DNA of 64,000 nucleotides from Blastomussa wellsi (lineage: Eukaryota; Cnidaria; Anthozoa; Scleractinia; Plerogyridae), in NCBI GenBank assembly GCA_947652115.1, contig OX393570.1, positions 676,006-740,005 on the forward strand. Direction: 5' to 3'. The notes under the pieces were generated by a model. That model did no database searches. It saw only the letters and a list, made by a program, of their open reading frames with translations, and had not been told where the DNA came from. Each line of letters starts with the position of its first letter. Position 1 is the stretch's first letter. A program made the translations under genes and the position numbers. Of this stretch, positions 31,101 through 43,100 are shown piece by piece.

Positions 31101-34100
31101 ATCACTGTCTACTCATGGCACATGGCCGTAAAATCCGCCAGTCTCCGAGGCGTTCAACCTCTGGTGGATCGACAGAGTGGGAAGTGATTCGGACAGAGAT
31201 GAAAGCTCAGCTCTACATGCATTGTGGGACTCTACTTATACGGCTAGCCAAAGAGGTAACTGACTGAGTTTCCTTGTGTCCATGATTGTGAATCACACAC
31301 CTAGAATTTTGGCCTTCCACTTGCAAAAAGCAGTTTCCACACTTCTAGTTCCTTCCTTGTAACAAGTAAGAATGTAAACTTGTCTTGTTAACCAAAGACA
31401 AAAGATAGCTGTCTGAGTGAGAAGATAGGACATTATCTTCCTTACATGTTGTCAGCAGTTTTGTTCTCAATGTTCCCATGGTGTTATTACTTTTGTAGAA
31501 ATTTGTGACTTGGCCAAGAGGCTTGAAACTGTCATGTGCCTGTTACCTGGTAAGCACCAGCATTCCTGAGCCAGAAACCAAGACACCATGGGTAGCAAGA
31601 GCACCTAAAAACAAAGATCCTCTCAAGTGGTATGTCATGGCTTGCTCAAGGCTCAGTCAAACTGGTAAGTGATCAGTGGACACTCATATTGGATCTGTTC
31701 TGAGTTCTGGGGGTTTTCAGTAAGTTTTTAAGCAGCAGATTACTCATAATGAGTAGCTGGGCAGCAAAGAAAGCATGAAGTGAATTTTTCATGTTCGATT
31801 TGAAAGTAGGTGGGCACTGACTCCTGTGTACCCTGGTACTTGTACCTGAGCCCTGCCTTCTAATAAGAAAATTGGTTCTCAGTGTACTACATTTTAATGT
31901 GAATTGTCTTGTCCAAGAGCACAATATAACACAGTGATCCCAGTCAGGCCTTGAACCTGTCATGTGTTGTCTGCTTGCCTGGGAAGCAGATTGCTTTCAC
32001 GGTCTCTTTCCACCTCGGTCACCCTAAAGAGTTACCAGGAGAAAACAGCACTAAGCAACTTGCAATACATGTACTGTAGTTGTGGTTGTGGCCACTCAGC
32101 TTGTCCTCATCACAGAATGCATTGTATATTTTGTATACAGTCATGTATGCATGTACCTTCATTTTAAGCCTATACTTGAGCTTCTGATGTTTCTAAATTG
32201 TCCTTGTTGACAGGCCACTTCCTCATGGCCACGCGTGACAGGCATGGTGCAGCGTGGGTAAACACCTGTCACTCAGATTGCTGTTCACGGCAAGGTCAAC
32301 AGGACATTCTTAATACATTGTACAGGGACGAGAGAGATTTGTCAAAAGTGAGTATCATGAACATAATCCTGGTATTTACACGTGCAAAGTCAGTTATTTT
32401 AAATATTAAATAATGATATTTAGAGAGGAAGCTAAAGCAACCCTGGCTGGTTTTCATGTGTTCTATCCAGGGTGAACTGAAATTTAGAAATTTTGGTTTT
32501 TCAGAAGGGACGAAACTGGAGAACCTGGAGAAAACCCTCAGAGCAATATGAGAACCAACAACAAACTCAAACCACATATGTCACCAGGCCAGAATCAAAC
32601 CTGGTTCTCAGTTGTTGGTGCAAAGTAACAGTATTATTAACACTGGAGATGGAATTGTTATATCACCTTTTTCTATTAATTTGTATGTGTCTTCATTTTT
32701 CTGCAGTCATTCCTGGCATGTGATAGAGAATTCTCTAGCATTGAATTCGCTATACCTGAAGTTGATCAGTTGGTCAGTTGGGATGAAGGTGAGATATTGA
32801 ATGTCAAGGTTATGTGTGCATTGCTACTGCAGAACCCTGTTTCATCAGTTCTGTGATCATAGATGTCTTCATATACATGGTTCCAAAAGTAATGAAACAG
32901 GTTCAGACCAGTACAGCATTATCTTATTGTCTTGAGAGAACTATGACTGCTGTTCATGGCATTTTCCCGACCTTACCCAATTCATAGTGATGAAAATGAA
33001 TAGTGATTCTTCCTTTCACTTCTAGTGGCAATTGGTGACAATCCTCGCAGTCTGGAGAATATGACATGGGTTGGACTGCACTGGTATCAGTATAATAAGG
33101 AGATGAGGCCTGGAGGTTAGTTACCAAAACTCATTTTAATCTCACGTTAGGGGAGAGTCTGAAATACTCTCCTATTCAATTTATACACCTCTACCCTTAA
33201 TTGTGTTTAACGTGCTTAGCTGTATGATTTGCATTATCAATTAATTAAAGTTGTTTGTTTTTTATTTGTTTTTTCAGTGGGTGTTATGGTGAAGGACATT
33301 TTTCAGGAGTTGAGACTTGATGTTCCAAGCATAGAGAAACACATTACACCCAACATGTTATGCTTGAGGGACCTTGAGGTAATTATTTGGAAACTATGTA
33401 TTTCTACTCAAAGAACTGACAAACATGTGTTGAGTATTAATGAAAATCATTGACTGGCTGTTATTGCCTAAGATGCACATGTACTACCAATAATTATCTC
33501 GCAACGAAAACTGAAACTGGTTCTGAAATACATGTACTGTACACTCCAGGTTGAGTGTGACTTTTGAGCTGTGCATTGGCTCTGATTTTGTCAGATATAC
33601 TTTACAGTTTTCACAGGAATGTCATCAATTCTGAACATTTTAGGTCAAACTTTGGATGCCACCTTTGCAGGAAATCATTGAATTTCAAATTTATAAAGCC
33701 AGTGTAGAGGTAGCAATTTTAGTCTTCACAGTGAGAAATGTGTTCCATTCAGTGGCTATTAATTTTATAAAAGATTTGTTTTCTTGTAGGCTTTCGTCTA
33801 TGCCATTGTGCGAACTACAGCGGCAAGGGTGCTTGAAGACAGAGACATTTTCTACGAGGATTTTGAGCCACAAGTTCTTCCTCAGTCACTCTGTACTGGC
33901 CTCTGCTTGCCTGTTCAACAGGAATGGTGGAATGCAGCTTATAACTTATACACAGGAAAATTCAGGTAGTTGAACTTACATTCTGATCAATTCCAGTCGC
34001 ACATTTTCATTCTTTTTTCTCAGAACTTGAAACTCAATTCTTGTGTCTTGAAGTTTGAGTGGAAATGTTTAGAACCATTCTTATGACATTTTGCATTGTT

Positions 34101-37100
34101 AACCAAATGGTAGAACATGGTTGCCTTCTGATGCTTTATTTAAAACTTAGAATTACATGTACATGTAGAATGCGTCAGAATACATGGTTAATACTTGTCT
34201 TTGCCTGTTATAGTTTGAATGAGTCTGGTAAAATTCGCCGCATTGTTCAGCTTGGCATTGAAAAGATAAGAGCTGTAGATCAGAGACATGGACTACAGGT
34301 TCAACTGCTGATCTACCTTGCAAAAGCCTTTGGGTCCAAGGTTAGTGCAGGCATTGATTCTTACTGTACAATTCTGTATCGTGCGGTCACATGGGTGTCC
34401 TATGGCATGAAACCAATTTGAACAACAAACTGTTATTGGACATTTACATCATTGGCACATCCACTATGAACACTATTTTAAATGTGCCCCTTCTTGCTGT
34501 CTTCCTTGCTTTGCATGCTTAGCTGATTTTGAAATTGCCTGCTCAATTACTCTTTGAATTGTGCTATGTGTATGTTGCAGTTAAATTTTACTTTCAGGTC
34601 AAATTTTTTTAACCTAGGTTATAATTTTTTTAACCTAGGTTATAATTTTTTTAACCTAAATTATAGGTTAAATTTTTTTTAACCTAGGTTATAATTTTTT
34701 GAACCTAAATTATAGGTTAAATTTTTTTTAACCTAGGTTATAATTTTTTTAACCTAAATTTTGGGGTTAAAATTTTTTTAACCTAGGGTATATAATTTCT
34801 CTGGGTTTAGTGATTAGGGTTAAGCACTAATTTCAAATGGTTAGCTTTCAGGGTTAGGTTTGGGATACAACATACCAGTGATGTTCTATGGAATAGTCAT
34901 GTATGAACGGTGACAGTTGTCAAAGGGGAATCAGCCATTTTAATTCTCAGAGTTTGCTGTAGATTAATAAAACATATATTCTACTATTCATTTGTATTTG
35001 TGTTTATTCTTGTTCTCATACATAATTGCAAAAGTGCATGCAAATATTATTGATAAATATTTATGTGTATCTGTTCTAAATACATCGGGAAATTACTGAT
35101 TAATTGCCATTTTGCAAGCACGCGAAAATGTAATATGTTTGGAGTAATCCAATGCTATTCCTGTGTTTTGACTCTTGTGAAGTCGGCTCGGAGAAATTTG
35201 GGTGTCTATAACTCCAAATTCAGTAACCACTTGGGCATAACCATTCGCAGGCTCTATTGATGTTATTTTTCCTAGCAATGTATTGGGGTGCAAGGGTGTC
35301 TTATCGACCTTATCAATTTTTATTTTTACATAATCATTGACATGAAATTTGGCTACTTTAGGTCTGGATTGCTTCATTTTTTTGTTGTACTGTTCTTGCC
35401 TTTCTTTGATTTTTTTGCGTTTTTTGGAGCGAGAACTTTTAGTTTCTTTTGCTTGTTGCTGTTCTTTAGTTTGAATGTCATCTGTGCTGTTTTCATCTGT
35501 CAATGTTGGAGTTTTCTGGACATTCATTTCTACTGTTTCATCCTCACTGTCAAGCCTTTGTTGCTCATTGTTTGTCTCTTCTTCTTGTTCCCCTTTGTCA
35601 GTATCTGTTTCTTGTACACTTGCCCGCATTTCTTCTCTCCATGGCTTGATACCTAACACTAGTTCATATGGTGTTTGGGCAACAGCACGGTGCACTGTAA
35701 TGTTTTTCTTGTAGGCTGCTTCTCCTAACACTGTACACCAGTTGTTGTAACTTTCTTTCTTCTCTGTAATAATATTTCGAATGTTTTCCTTTATTGTTCT
35801 ATTATTTCTCTCGACTAGTCCTTGGGTAGTAGGTGTGCGTGGAGCTCCATGCAGTTGTTTTATGTTATTGCTCTGACAGAAGCTGGACATCATTTGATTT
35901 TTAAATTCTTTTCCGTTGTCGGAATGCAACTTTTTAGGAAAACCCCACTGCCAAAATAGCTGGTTTAAACAACTTATAACTTGTTCTGTTTGCTTGGAAA
36001 TTAATGGAAAAAGCCACGAGAATTTCGTGTGATGGTCCGTGATGTGTAAAATCCATTTATGTCCCTCGCTGCATGAACATGATAAGCTTCTCATATCTAT
36101 CAAGTCGATTTCCACGTGTGAAAGAAATTTATTTGCGATGATGGGGTGTACCACTGGTTTCTTCAGATGGTCTGCAACGGATTTTTGTTGTTCATGAATG
36201 CTGCAAAGAGATACAAATAGTTTCACAACTATTTGGGGTATCTCAGCATAGTTATTTTTTATATAATTTTGAAGTTTGTCTCGTCCGCGGTGAGCGATGG
36301 CCGAATGACTGTGACACAAAATTTCATGGAGTTCTCTCTTTGGAACAACGTATTTTTGCTCCTTACTCACAATTTTGCCGTCTTCGTTTTTGAAGTTCCA
36401 CTTCTTTCTCTTGATTGTATTTATTTCATCTTGTGTTAGTACATGTACTTCGGTTTCCTTGTTTTGAAGGCATTGGGTAGCTTTATCGTACAGTTCATCG
36501 TCGATAAACAGGTTGACTTTGCTCTTGCTTGTTTTTCTCGAAGCCTTTAATTCGTCTAGTTTTTGGTAAAAAGTATCTTTGTTTACACATGGCGTTTGGG
36601 CTGCCATTTCAAAGTTTGTCGAGTTGCAACGCAATGTACTGAGATCTTTGTTTAAAAGTGATTGTCGAAAAAGTCGAAGTCTCAATTCGTTTCAAATGCG
36701 CATGTACGAATAATTAAATAAATTAAAATTTGGCCGAGGTGACCTGGTACCTAGAAAGCATATCGATGAGAAATATTGTGAAATTTCCAACTGGTGTCGT
36801 GGTGGTACAGTGGATAAGAAGGCAGTCTAGAGATCGAGAGGTTGGTGGTTCAATTCCAGGTAAGTGGTACATTGCATGAAAAGGAAAAAGGTGAGTTATG
36901 GGGGGGAATGGATGGTAATTGCAGGGGTGGTAGAAGAGAGGACTGGATGGGAGGGAGAGGATAAGAGGACCAAGTGGTTAGAGGGGGGGGAAGAAGAGAA
37001 GAGGGGAGGGGAGGGGAGGGGAGGGGAGTGCAAATTTCTTGCTTTTTTTTTTTTGGTGTGTACTATTCTTTTTAGACCCCCCCAAAAAACCAGGCCCCTA

Positions 37101-40100
37101 TTTTTTAAACTACACCCCATAAATAAAAGCCCTTTTTAGACAGTTGATAAATAACCTAGGTAAAAAAAAATTACCTAGTTTAAATATTATGAACTAGGTG
37201 GAAAATTTTAACCTGGGTTTAAAAAAATTTGACCTGAAAAAAATTCCAAACTACAACATGTACACTCTACTAGGCTATTACCAGTACCTTCAATTTTAGA
37301 CCATAATGAAAGTAGTGCCTTGCAATATTATCTTAAGAGTGGTCCTCAAATAAAAGAGTGATGTGAAGGAGACATAAAAACTAATCTGTTGTTTCAGGCA
37401 TCATATCTGAAAGAGAGTGGCCCAAATCCCTGGTATTATGAGGAGCATTGGAAGGTATGGAAACAAATAATAATACTGATGACAGTTTGTCATAAATGAT
37501 TTCACACCACTCTTGTCTTCAACACCACCTGATTAACATTTCTGTTTGGTTTTTTACAAAACTCTCGCATTGCTTTTATTTGCTTTTATTTTGATCAGAG
37601 TTTGGAGAAATGGAGCATGCATTACTTCCACAAGGCAGCCATAATTTTGGAAATGTTAGAAAAGTAAGTGAAGAACAGCCTATTTAAACTTGGTATGGAC
37701 AGACAGACAGATTAATGTATGAAGTGACTGAGGGTCGTGACTGACTGATTGAATTACTGCAAGATAGTTTGACTGACTGATTGTTTTTTTCGTCAGGGAT
37801 CAAAGCATTCCACACTGTGAAAAACCTCTCTTCCCTCACTTGTTTGATACTTTACCGGTGAGCTGAGTAAGATTATTATCCAAGTTTTATGCTTGTTGTG
37901 CAACATAAACTTTCCAAAAAAAGTGAACAATACCAATGCTTTATCAAAACAAGTTTGATCTTTAGAACAGTGTCACTTGTAGCTGAGTGAGGCCTGGGTG
38001 TCTTTGAGGAATATTTTTTCCGGCCCGTGCTGAATATTCCTATTTTTCTGCTCATTTCAGGCTGAAAATATTCTTGTGATTATCCTTGTAGTTAAAAGAA
38101 TACAAAGTTTACTTTGCTGACAAAACCTCAGAGCATTTCATCTGTCTTTATCATTATTGAAGTAATTTTGGAGCCAGACTGCAGGCAAAGAAGCCTGATA
38201 TGTTACACTGAACGTCTTGCCAAAATGTTATTAGCATGGAACATATAGGTAGTGCTGAACATTTTGGGTTTTTTTTTTTGGCTAGTTTTGCCATTTAGAG
38301 AAAAGAAGAATTTTATATGGTTTGATTGTGTTGTATTCCTGGGCAACAAAATTGTATTGTATCCAAAATCTCAGCCTCAGGTTTATTCTCAAAGTATTCT
38401 TAACATTTCACAAATTTCAGCCTTGATATTCTTACAGAGAGTGTAGTTGGTAGAATGTTACACCACCTTGGAGGGGTGTGAAGGATAACCCCACATGTGT
38501 AGAGACTTAAATAGACATCCTGACTTTGTCTTCTTCATCGCCATAAATTTAAATTGTTTGTTACCATTTTCAGGAGAATGAGGTGAAGTCCCAACTTCAG
38601 TCTGCCCGCCTGACAATGGGAGGTGCACTAATGAAGGAAGGGAAACTGTTTGATGCAATGGAACTGTTTGAACAAGTTAAAACACCCCCAGGATTGTACA
38701 ACCTTGCACAGGTAATTGTCTGATAAAAAATATTAAATAGTAAAAATGAAAGTGGCTAAAATGTTTGCTGCAACAGAAGAGAAAAGACACTATATGTAGT
38801 ATTTCAATAGCTGTCATTTTTTTATTCTCACACTAGGGTTTAATCTACAGGTTCAAAAGTTCAAACCAACTTGTATAGTGTAATCAATAGTGCCACATGA
38901 CATCACTGCTCTGTAGCTTTCATTTGAATGGTTACACACTAGGGTTTCTGAGAATCAACTATGTCAAATCCTTTCGAAGTTACAACCTGTCGAGGGCAGT
39001 CTAATCGTTTGCACTGTCCTCACGCTGTTGTGGCTAATCACATGAACCTGCTCCTTATGAATATTTTGTAGGTTTACAAGTACCTTGCTCATGTTGAAGC
39101 CCGGGCAGCTACAGAAGAGACAGACACAGAGTCTACTTCACCAAGCAAGGAGTATTACCAGAATCTATATAAAGTGCGGGAACTGCTTCAGTCATACTTG
39201 AAGATGACTAACTCATCAGATGTATGTAACGCTTGTGAGCATTCTCTGATTTGATGGAATATACAGAGGATTGAGGTAGAACAGGGGCACATACACAAAA
39301 AGAGGATTGGGTCCTGAAAATCCCCCACTCTCCCCTATGGAAATAAAAAAGCATTCTCAAATTCAAAATGCAGCCCATATTTGTTAACCAAGAAGTTCTT
39401 CTAAGAAGAAGAGGACCCTTCTCACAAGTTCATGGTGAACATGTACCACACCACATACCCAAATTGCTAATGTTACACTACATTAGTTTGGGCCCCTACC
39501 AATGGCTGTCATCAGCGGCCTCAACCAATGTCATATTAATTATTATTATATGTACTTTAAAGATATGCTAGTATTCTGAGATTGCATGCTGATAGTGATT
39601 TGATTTTCTCCTAGGCTGGACGAAAAGCTGTCATAGAAGAGCTCAGTGAGATAGAGGCTCTTATAAAAACGGGAATTCCACGATCAAACTCAGCATCAGG
39701 TAACATGGTGCAGCAATTATATACAGTACTGAAGAAACACTTTTACAGTGTCAGGGATTTCGGTAATTTTTCTAATAAGCGGCTACTGATAGCAGAATAG
39801 GCGGTTGTGATGACAAAAGGGGATGTAAGTCCCCTTTCTCCTAGGGGGTCTGGGGGCATGTCCCCCAGAAAATTTTGAAATCTAGAAGCTTGAAAATGCA
39901 TTTTCCATCACTCGGGGCATCACTAATATGGTGGTGAGAGGCCTTATAAGTGGCGGTAGACCACAGGGCTTTTATTGAAACCCGTGAGTGTCTCTTAACC
40001 CGGGTTTATAAATTAAAATGGTTTGCATAAATTTGAATGTTGGTTGGGAATAACCATGCGGTGTACTAGCACCACATCCAAAGAGGAGGGGGAGTATAAG

Positions 40101-43100
40101 TGTTCCCAGGGGTATACATGGTTAGCCGCAATTTATATGCTGGTCATGAGGATAACCCTGTGGTGGCCTAAGATCCCATCTAAAGCGGGGTGGGGGAATA
40201 GAAGTATTCCCAGGGGTATGCATGGGTAGGTGGACTAGGATCCCATCCAGGGTGGAGTAGAAATATTCCTAGCCACGCCATGCTGTAGGGACTGGAGATA
40301 AGCATCAGGTTGATAGGCCACCAGGTTTGAGCCGCTCATACCCCTCCCTGAACAAATTGAGGTACAAACTGGTGAGGAAGATGATAGGCCTCCAGGTTTT
40401 AATACATGTATTGACTTTACCTTTCATAAACTTATGATTACTATTACTAGGTCAGCACCATGCAATTCGTCAGCATTCCTGTCCAGAAAGCCGCAGTTCA
40501 ACCAATGTGTCAGATGTGCAGGAGTCGGATGACAACTTTTGGTTGGAGCAGGTAACAGCTTGCTTTGCGGCAGCTTTTTTTTTCTTAAGCGGTTCTTGGA
40601 GCACCCTTAGACCACTGTGCTCAACATGGGAATAACCTGTGACGGGTATCATTCCATTCAGAAGGAGTACTTGTTGTCCCTAGTCGCTTCGTATGACAGA
40701 AACTGAAATACGCTCTGTCCAGCGCTGTGTGAGTACCTGGCGAGAGTGTAGACCTTTTTGTCTTGCCTGACAGAGTTCAGTCGGTCGTTTAGAATGATGA
40801 TCAGTACTGAGTAATACCCTATGGCTTCGTAGTATATCTTTCGTGGTTATGTATAGTAATAAACCATTAGAGTTCTTAAAGAAGACTTGCATAAAATATT
40901 TCGCTACGTAGTGTTCCTTCCGTGCAATGCTCAAATAAAGACAAGTTGCGGTGACAATGCCTTTCTTTGTATTCCAGCCACAGGACTCGAGCACTAAAGA
41001 TCTTATTGCTAAACTAAGCGAAGTGACGCTCAACAATGGATACCTTCAAGAACAAATGGCCATCAGAGACGAAGCTATGTCCAGCATGTGTGAACAAATA
41101 CAACTTCTGCAGGTTAGTGCACACCAACAATTGGCCCTTTGCACGACCCAGTCACATGGTACAAAATAACAAGAATTTATAAAATCACTGAGTGTTGAAT
41201 GTTGTCTTGATGTAACCACAAGGAGTATCTGCCAAAAACGATTAATCACACTGGTTGGGGGAACTCATTTTGTTTACCTGCAAACATTGAATTATATTTT
41301 ATTCTTGTTCTCTTTTAGAAACAAATTAGCTTGTTACAAGCTTCGCAACACGGAAATCTCAGTCTCACTGCTCCCTCAACATCTGGCCCAAGTGACACCA
41401 CCATGCCCATTTTCGAATCCACGCCAGTTGCTACAAGGCTGATGTCTGTGTCAAAAATTGCAAAACCTCTTTCAGCTCCAAGCATCAAGGGACCTCTGAA
41501 AATTGATTCCAGTTTCTTTGCTGGGTTAAGCACAAGCAACAGCCCTGAAAAGCGAGAGAAACAGGATGAAGAGCTTGCAACGTCACCTACATCGCCCGGT
41601 AGAACGAGACATGACTCCTCTGCTTCTTACACTGAAGACGTCCACTTTGAGCCGCTCATACCCCTCCCTGAACAAATTGAGGTACAAACTGGTGAGGAAG
41701 ATGAAGAGGTAATGTTCAGCAGTAGAGCGAAACTGTATCGTTATGACAAAGAGGTTTCTGCTTGGAAAGAACGCGGTATTGGCACCTTAAAGATTCTATA
41801 TCATTCAGAGAAGGTACGTAGTCGAATCTTAATGAGACGTGAAGTTGTCCACAAGATTTGCGCCAATCACTTCATTATAGATGACATGACGCTAACAGAG
41901 AAAAAGGGCACAGCCAATGCGTGGATTTGGAATACCTTTGCCGATTTTTCAGAGGAGGTTTCGAAGCCGGAGCAATTGGCTGCCAGGTTCAAAACCCAAG
42001 ATGATTTCTTTTTATTCAAAGAGAAGTTTGAACAAGGCCAAAAGATGTCAAAGAAGGCTGCTTCTAAACTACAAGGAACAACGGCAGCAGCCACTAGCAA
42101 AAATTCTGACCTTATGGCAAGGTTTGCTCCGAAACCTGGTTCTTGGCCATGTTCTGTCTGTTTGGTTTCCAATGAGGAACGCACGACCGTTTGCGTTGCT
42201 TGTGGTGCTGCAAAGCTGTCGGATGAATTGACAAGTACTTCAGAGGCACCAAAACCTGGGTTGCATTTACTAAGCAGTAGTACGGCAAGTACAGCTTTCG
42301 GTAGATTGCAAGGAAGTGCCTCATCAGGAAGCCCATTCACCTTAGGAGAGGGTGACACAGGGCCAGTGAGTAGCTCGCCGTTTACTTTTGGAAAAAGTGA
42401 TGCAGGGCCGGTAAACAGTTCCCCGTTTACATTTATTACAAGTGATGCAGGAGCAACAGAAAAGACTTCTACTGGGCCAGTGAATAGCTCACTGTTTACA
42501 TTTGGAAAGAGTGATGCTGGAACAGTCGATAGCTCGCCATTTACCTTGGGGAAGAGTGACACAGGACCAGTGAATAGCTCACCGTTTACATTCAGTGCTC
42601 CAACATCAGCAGCTGATGACACATCTTCAGAGAACGCTACTGTGGGAGTTGGTGCCTCTTCTAAGGAGCTGTCAACGTCAACACCTCCAACAACTCAGCC
42701 CTTCGTTTTGGCAGCTTTTGGAATCCCAGCTATCACTAATAAAACAAACGCATCCACATTCACCATTGGTTCTTCAAGCATGGCTGGATCATCACCCTTT
42801 TCCTTCTCGATGCCAGGGAAAGCTGCAGCTGAAAACACTGCTGCACCTGCAGGTGAGAAGTCTGTATTCGGTGGTGGTACACCAAACCAAGCTGGCCCTG
42901 CTTTGTCGTTTGGTTCGTTCAACAGTGGCAATTCCCCGGGTTTTGATCTTGATATATCCAACCATTCAACAGCCAGTACACAGACGGATCCTTTGGTCTG
43001 CGAGAAATGCGAAAGTGATAATCAATTAACACCAGTTGTTTGTCAACAATCTCAAGTCACCCAGAATCAGCCATCGTTTTCATTTGGTACACCTACTGGC

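Larger units (their letters stand above)
34573..37258 (-). mobile_element. Ginger-type DNA transposon, apparently intact, in RANBP2 intron 20
   Basis: The ends are TGTTGCAGTT and AACTACAACA (TGT...ACA), with inverted subterminal sequence TCAGGTCAAATTTTTTTAA on both sides, and TGTA directly flanks both ends (34569-34572 and 37259-37262). The element is 2686 bp, antisense to RANBP2, and codes for a Gypsy-like integrase but no reverse transcriptase, protease or long direct terminal repeats. These are the defining traits of Ginger cut-and-paste elements. The left subterminal region (34600-34790) is a tandem array of TTTTTTAACCTAGGTTATAA units. The right part contains a tRNA-like segment (36789-36865) and a purine-rich tract. 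Confidence 0.8.

Noticed and set aside
34573..37258. Interpretation of the integrase-bearing insertion as an LTR retrotransposon or integrated virus
   Set aside because: There is no reverse transcriptase, protease or gag frame and no long direct repeats. The ends are inverted and short, with a 4-bp duplication.
41867..42622. 251-codon antisense frame opposite RANBP2 exon 29
   Set aside because: It mirrors the repetitive FG-coding sequence and has no domain or splice context.
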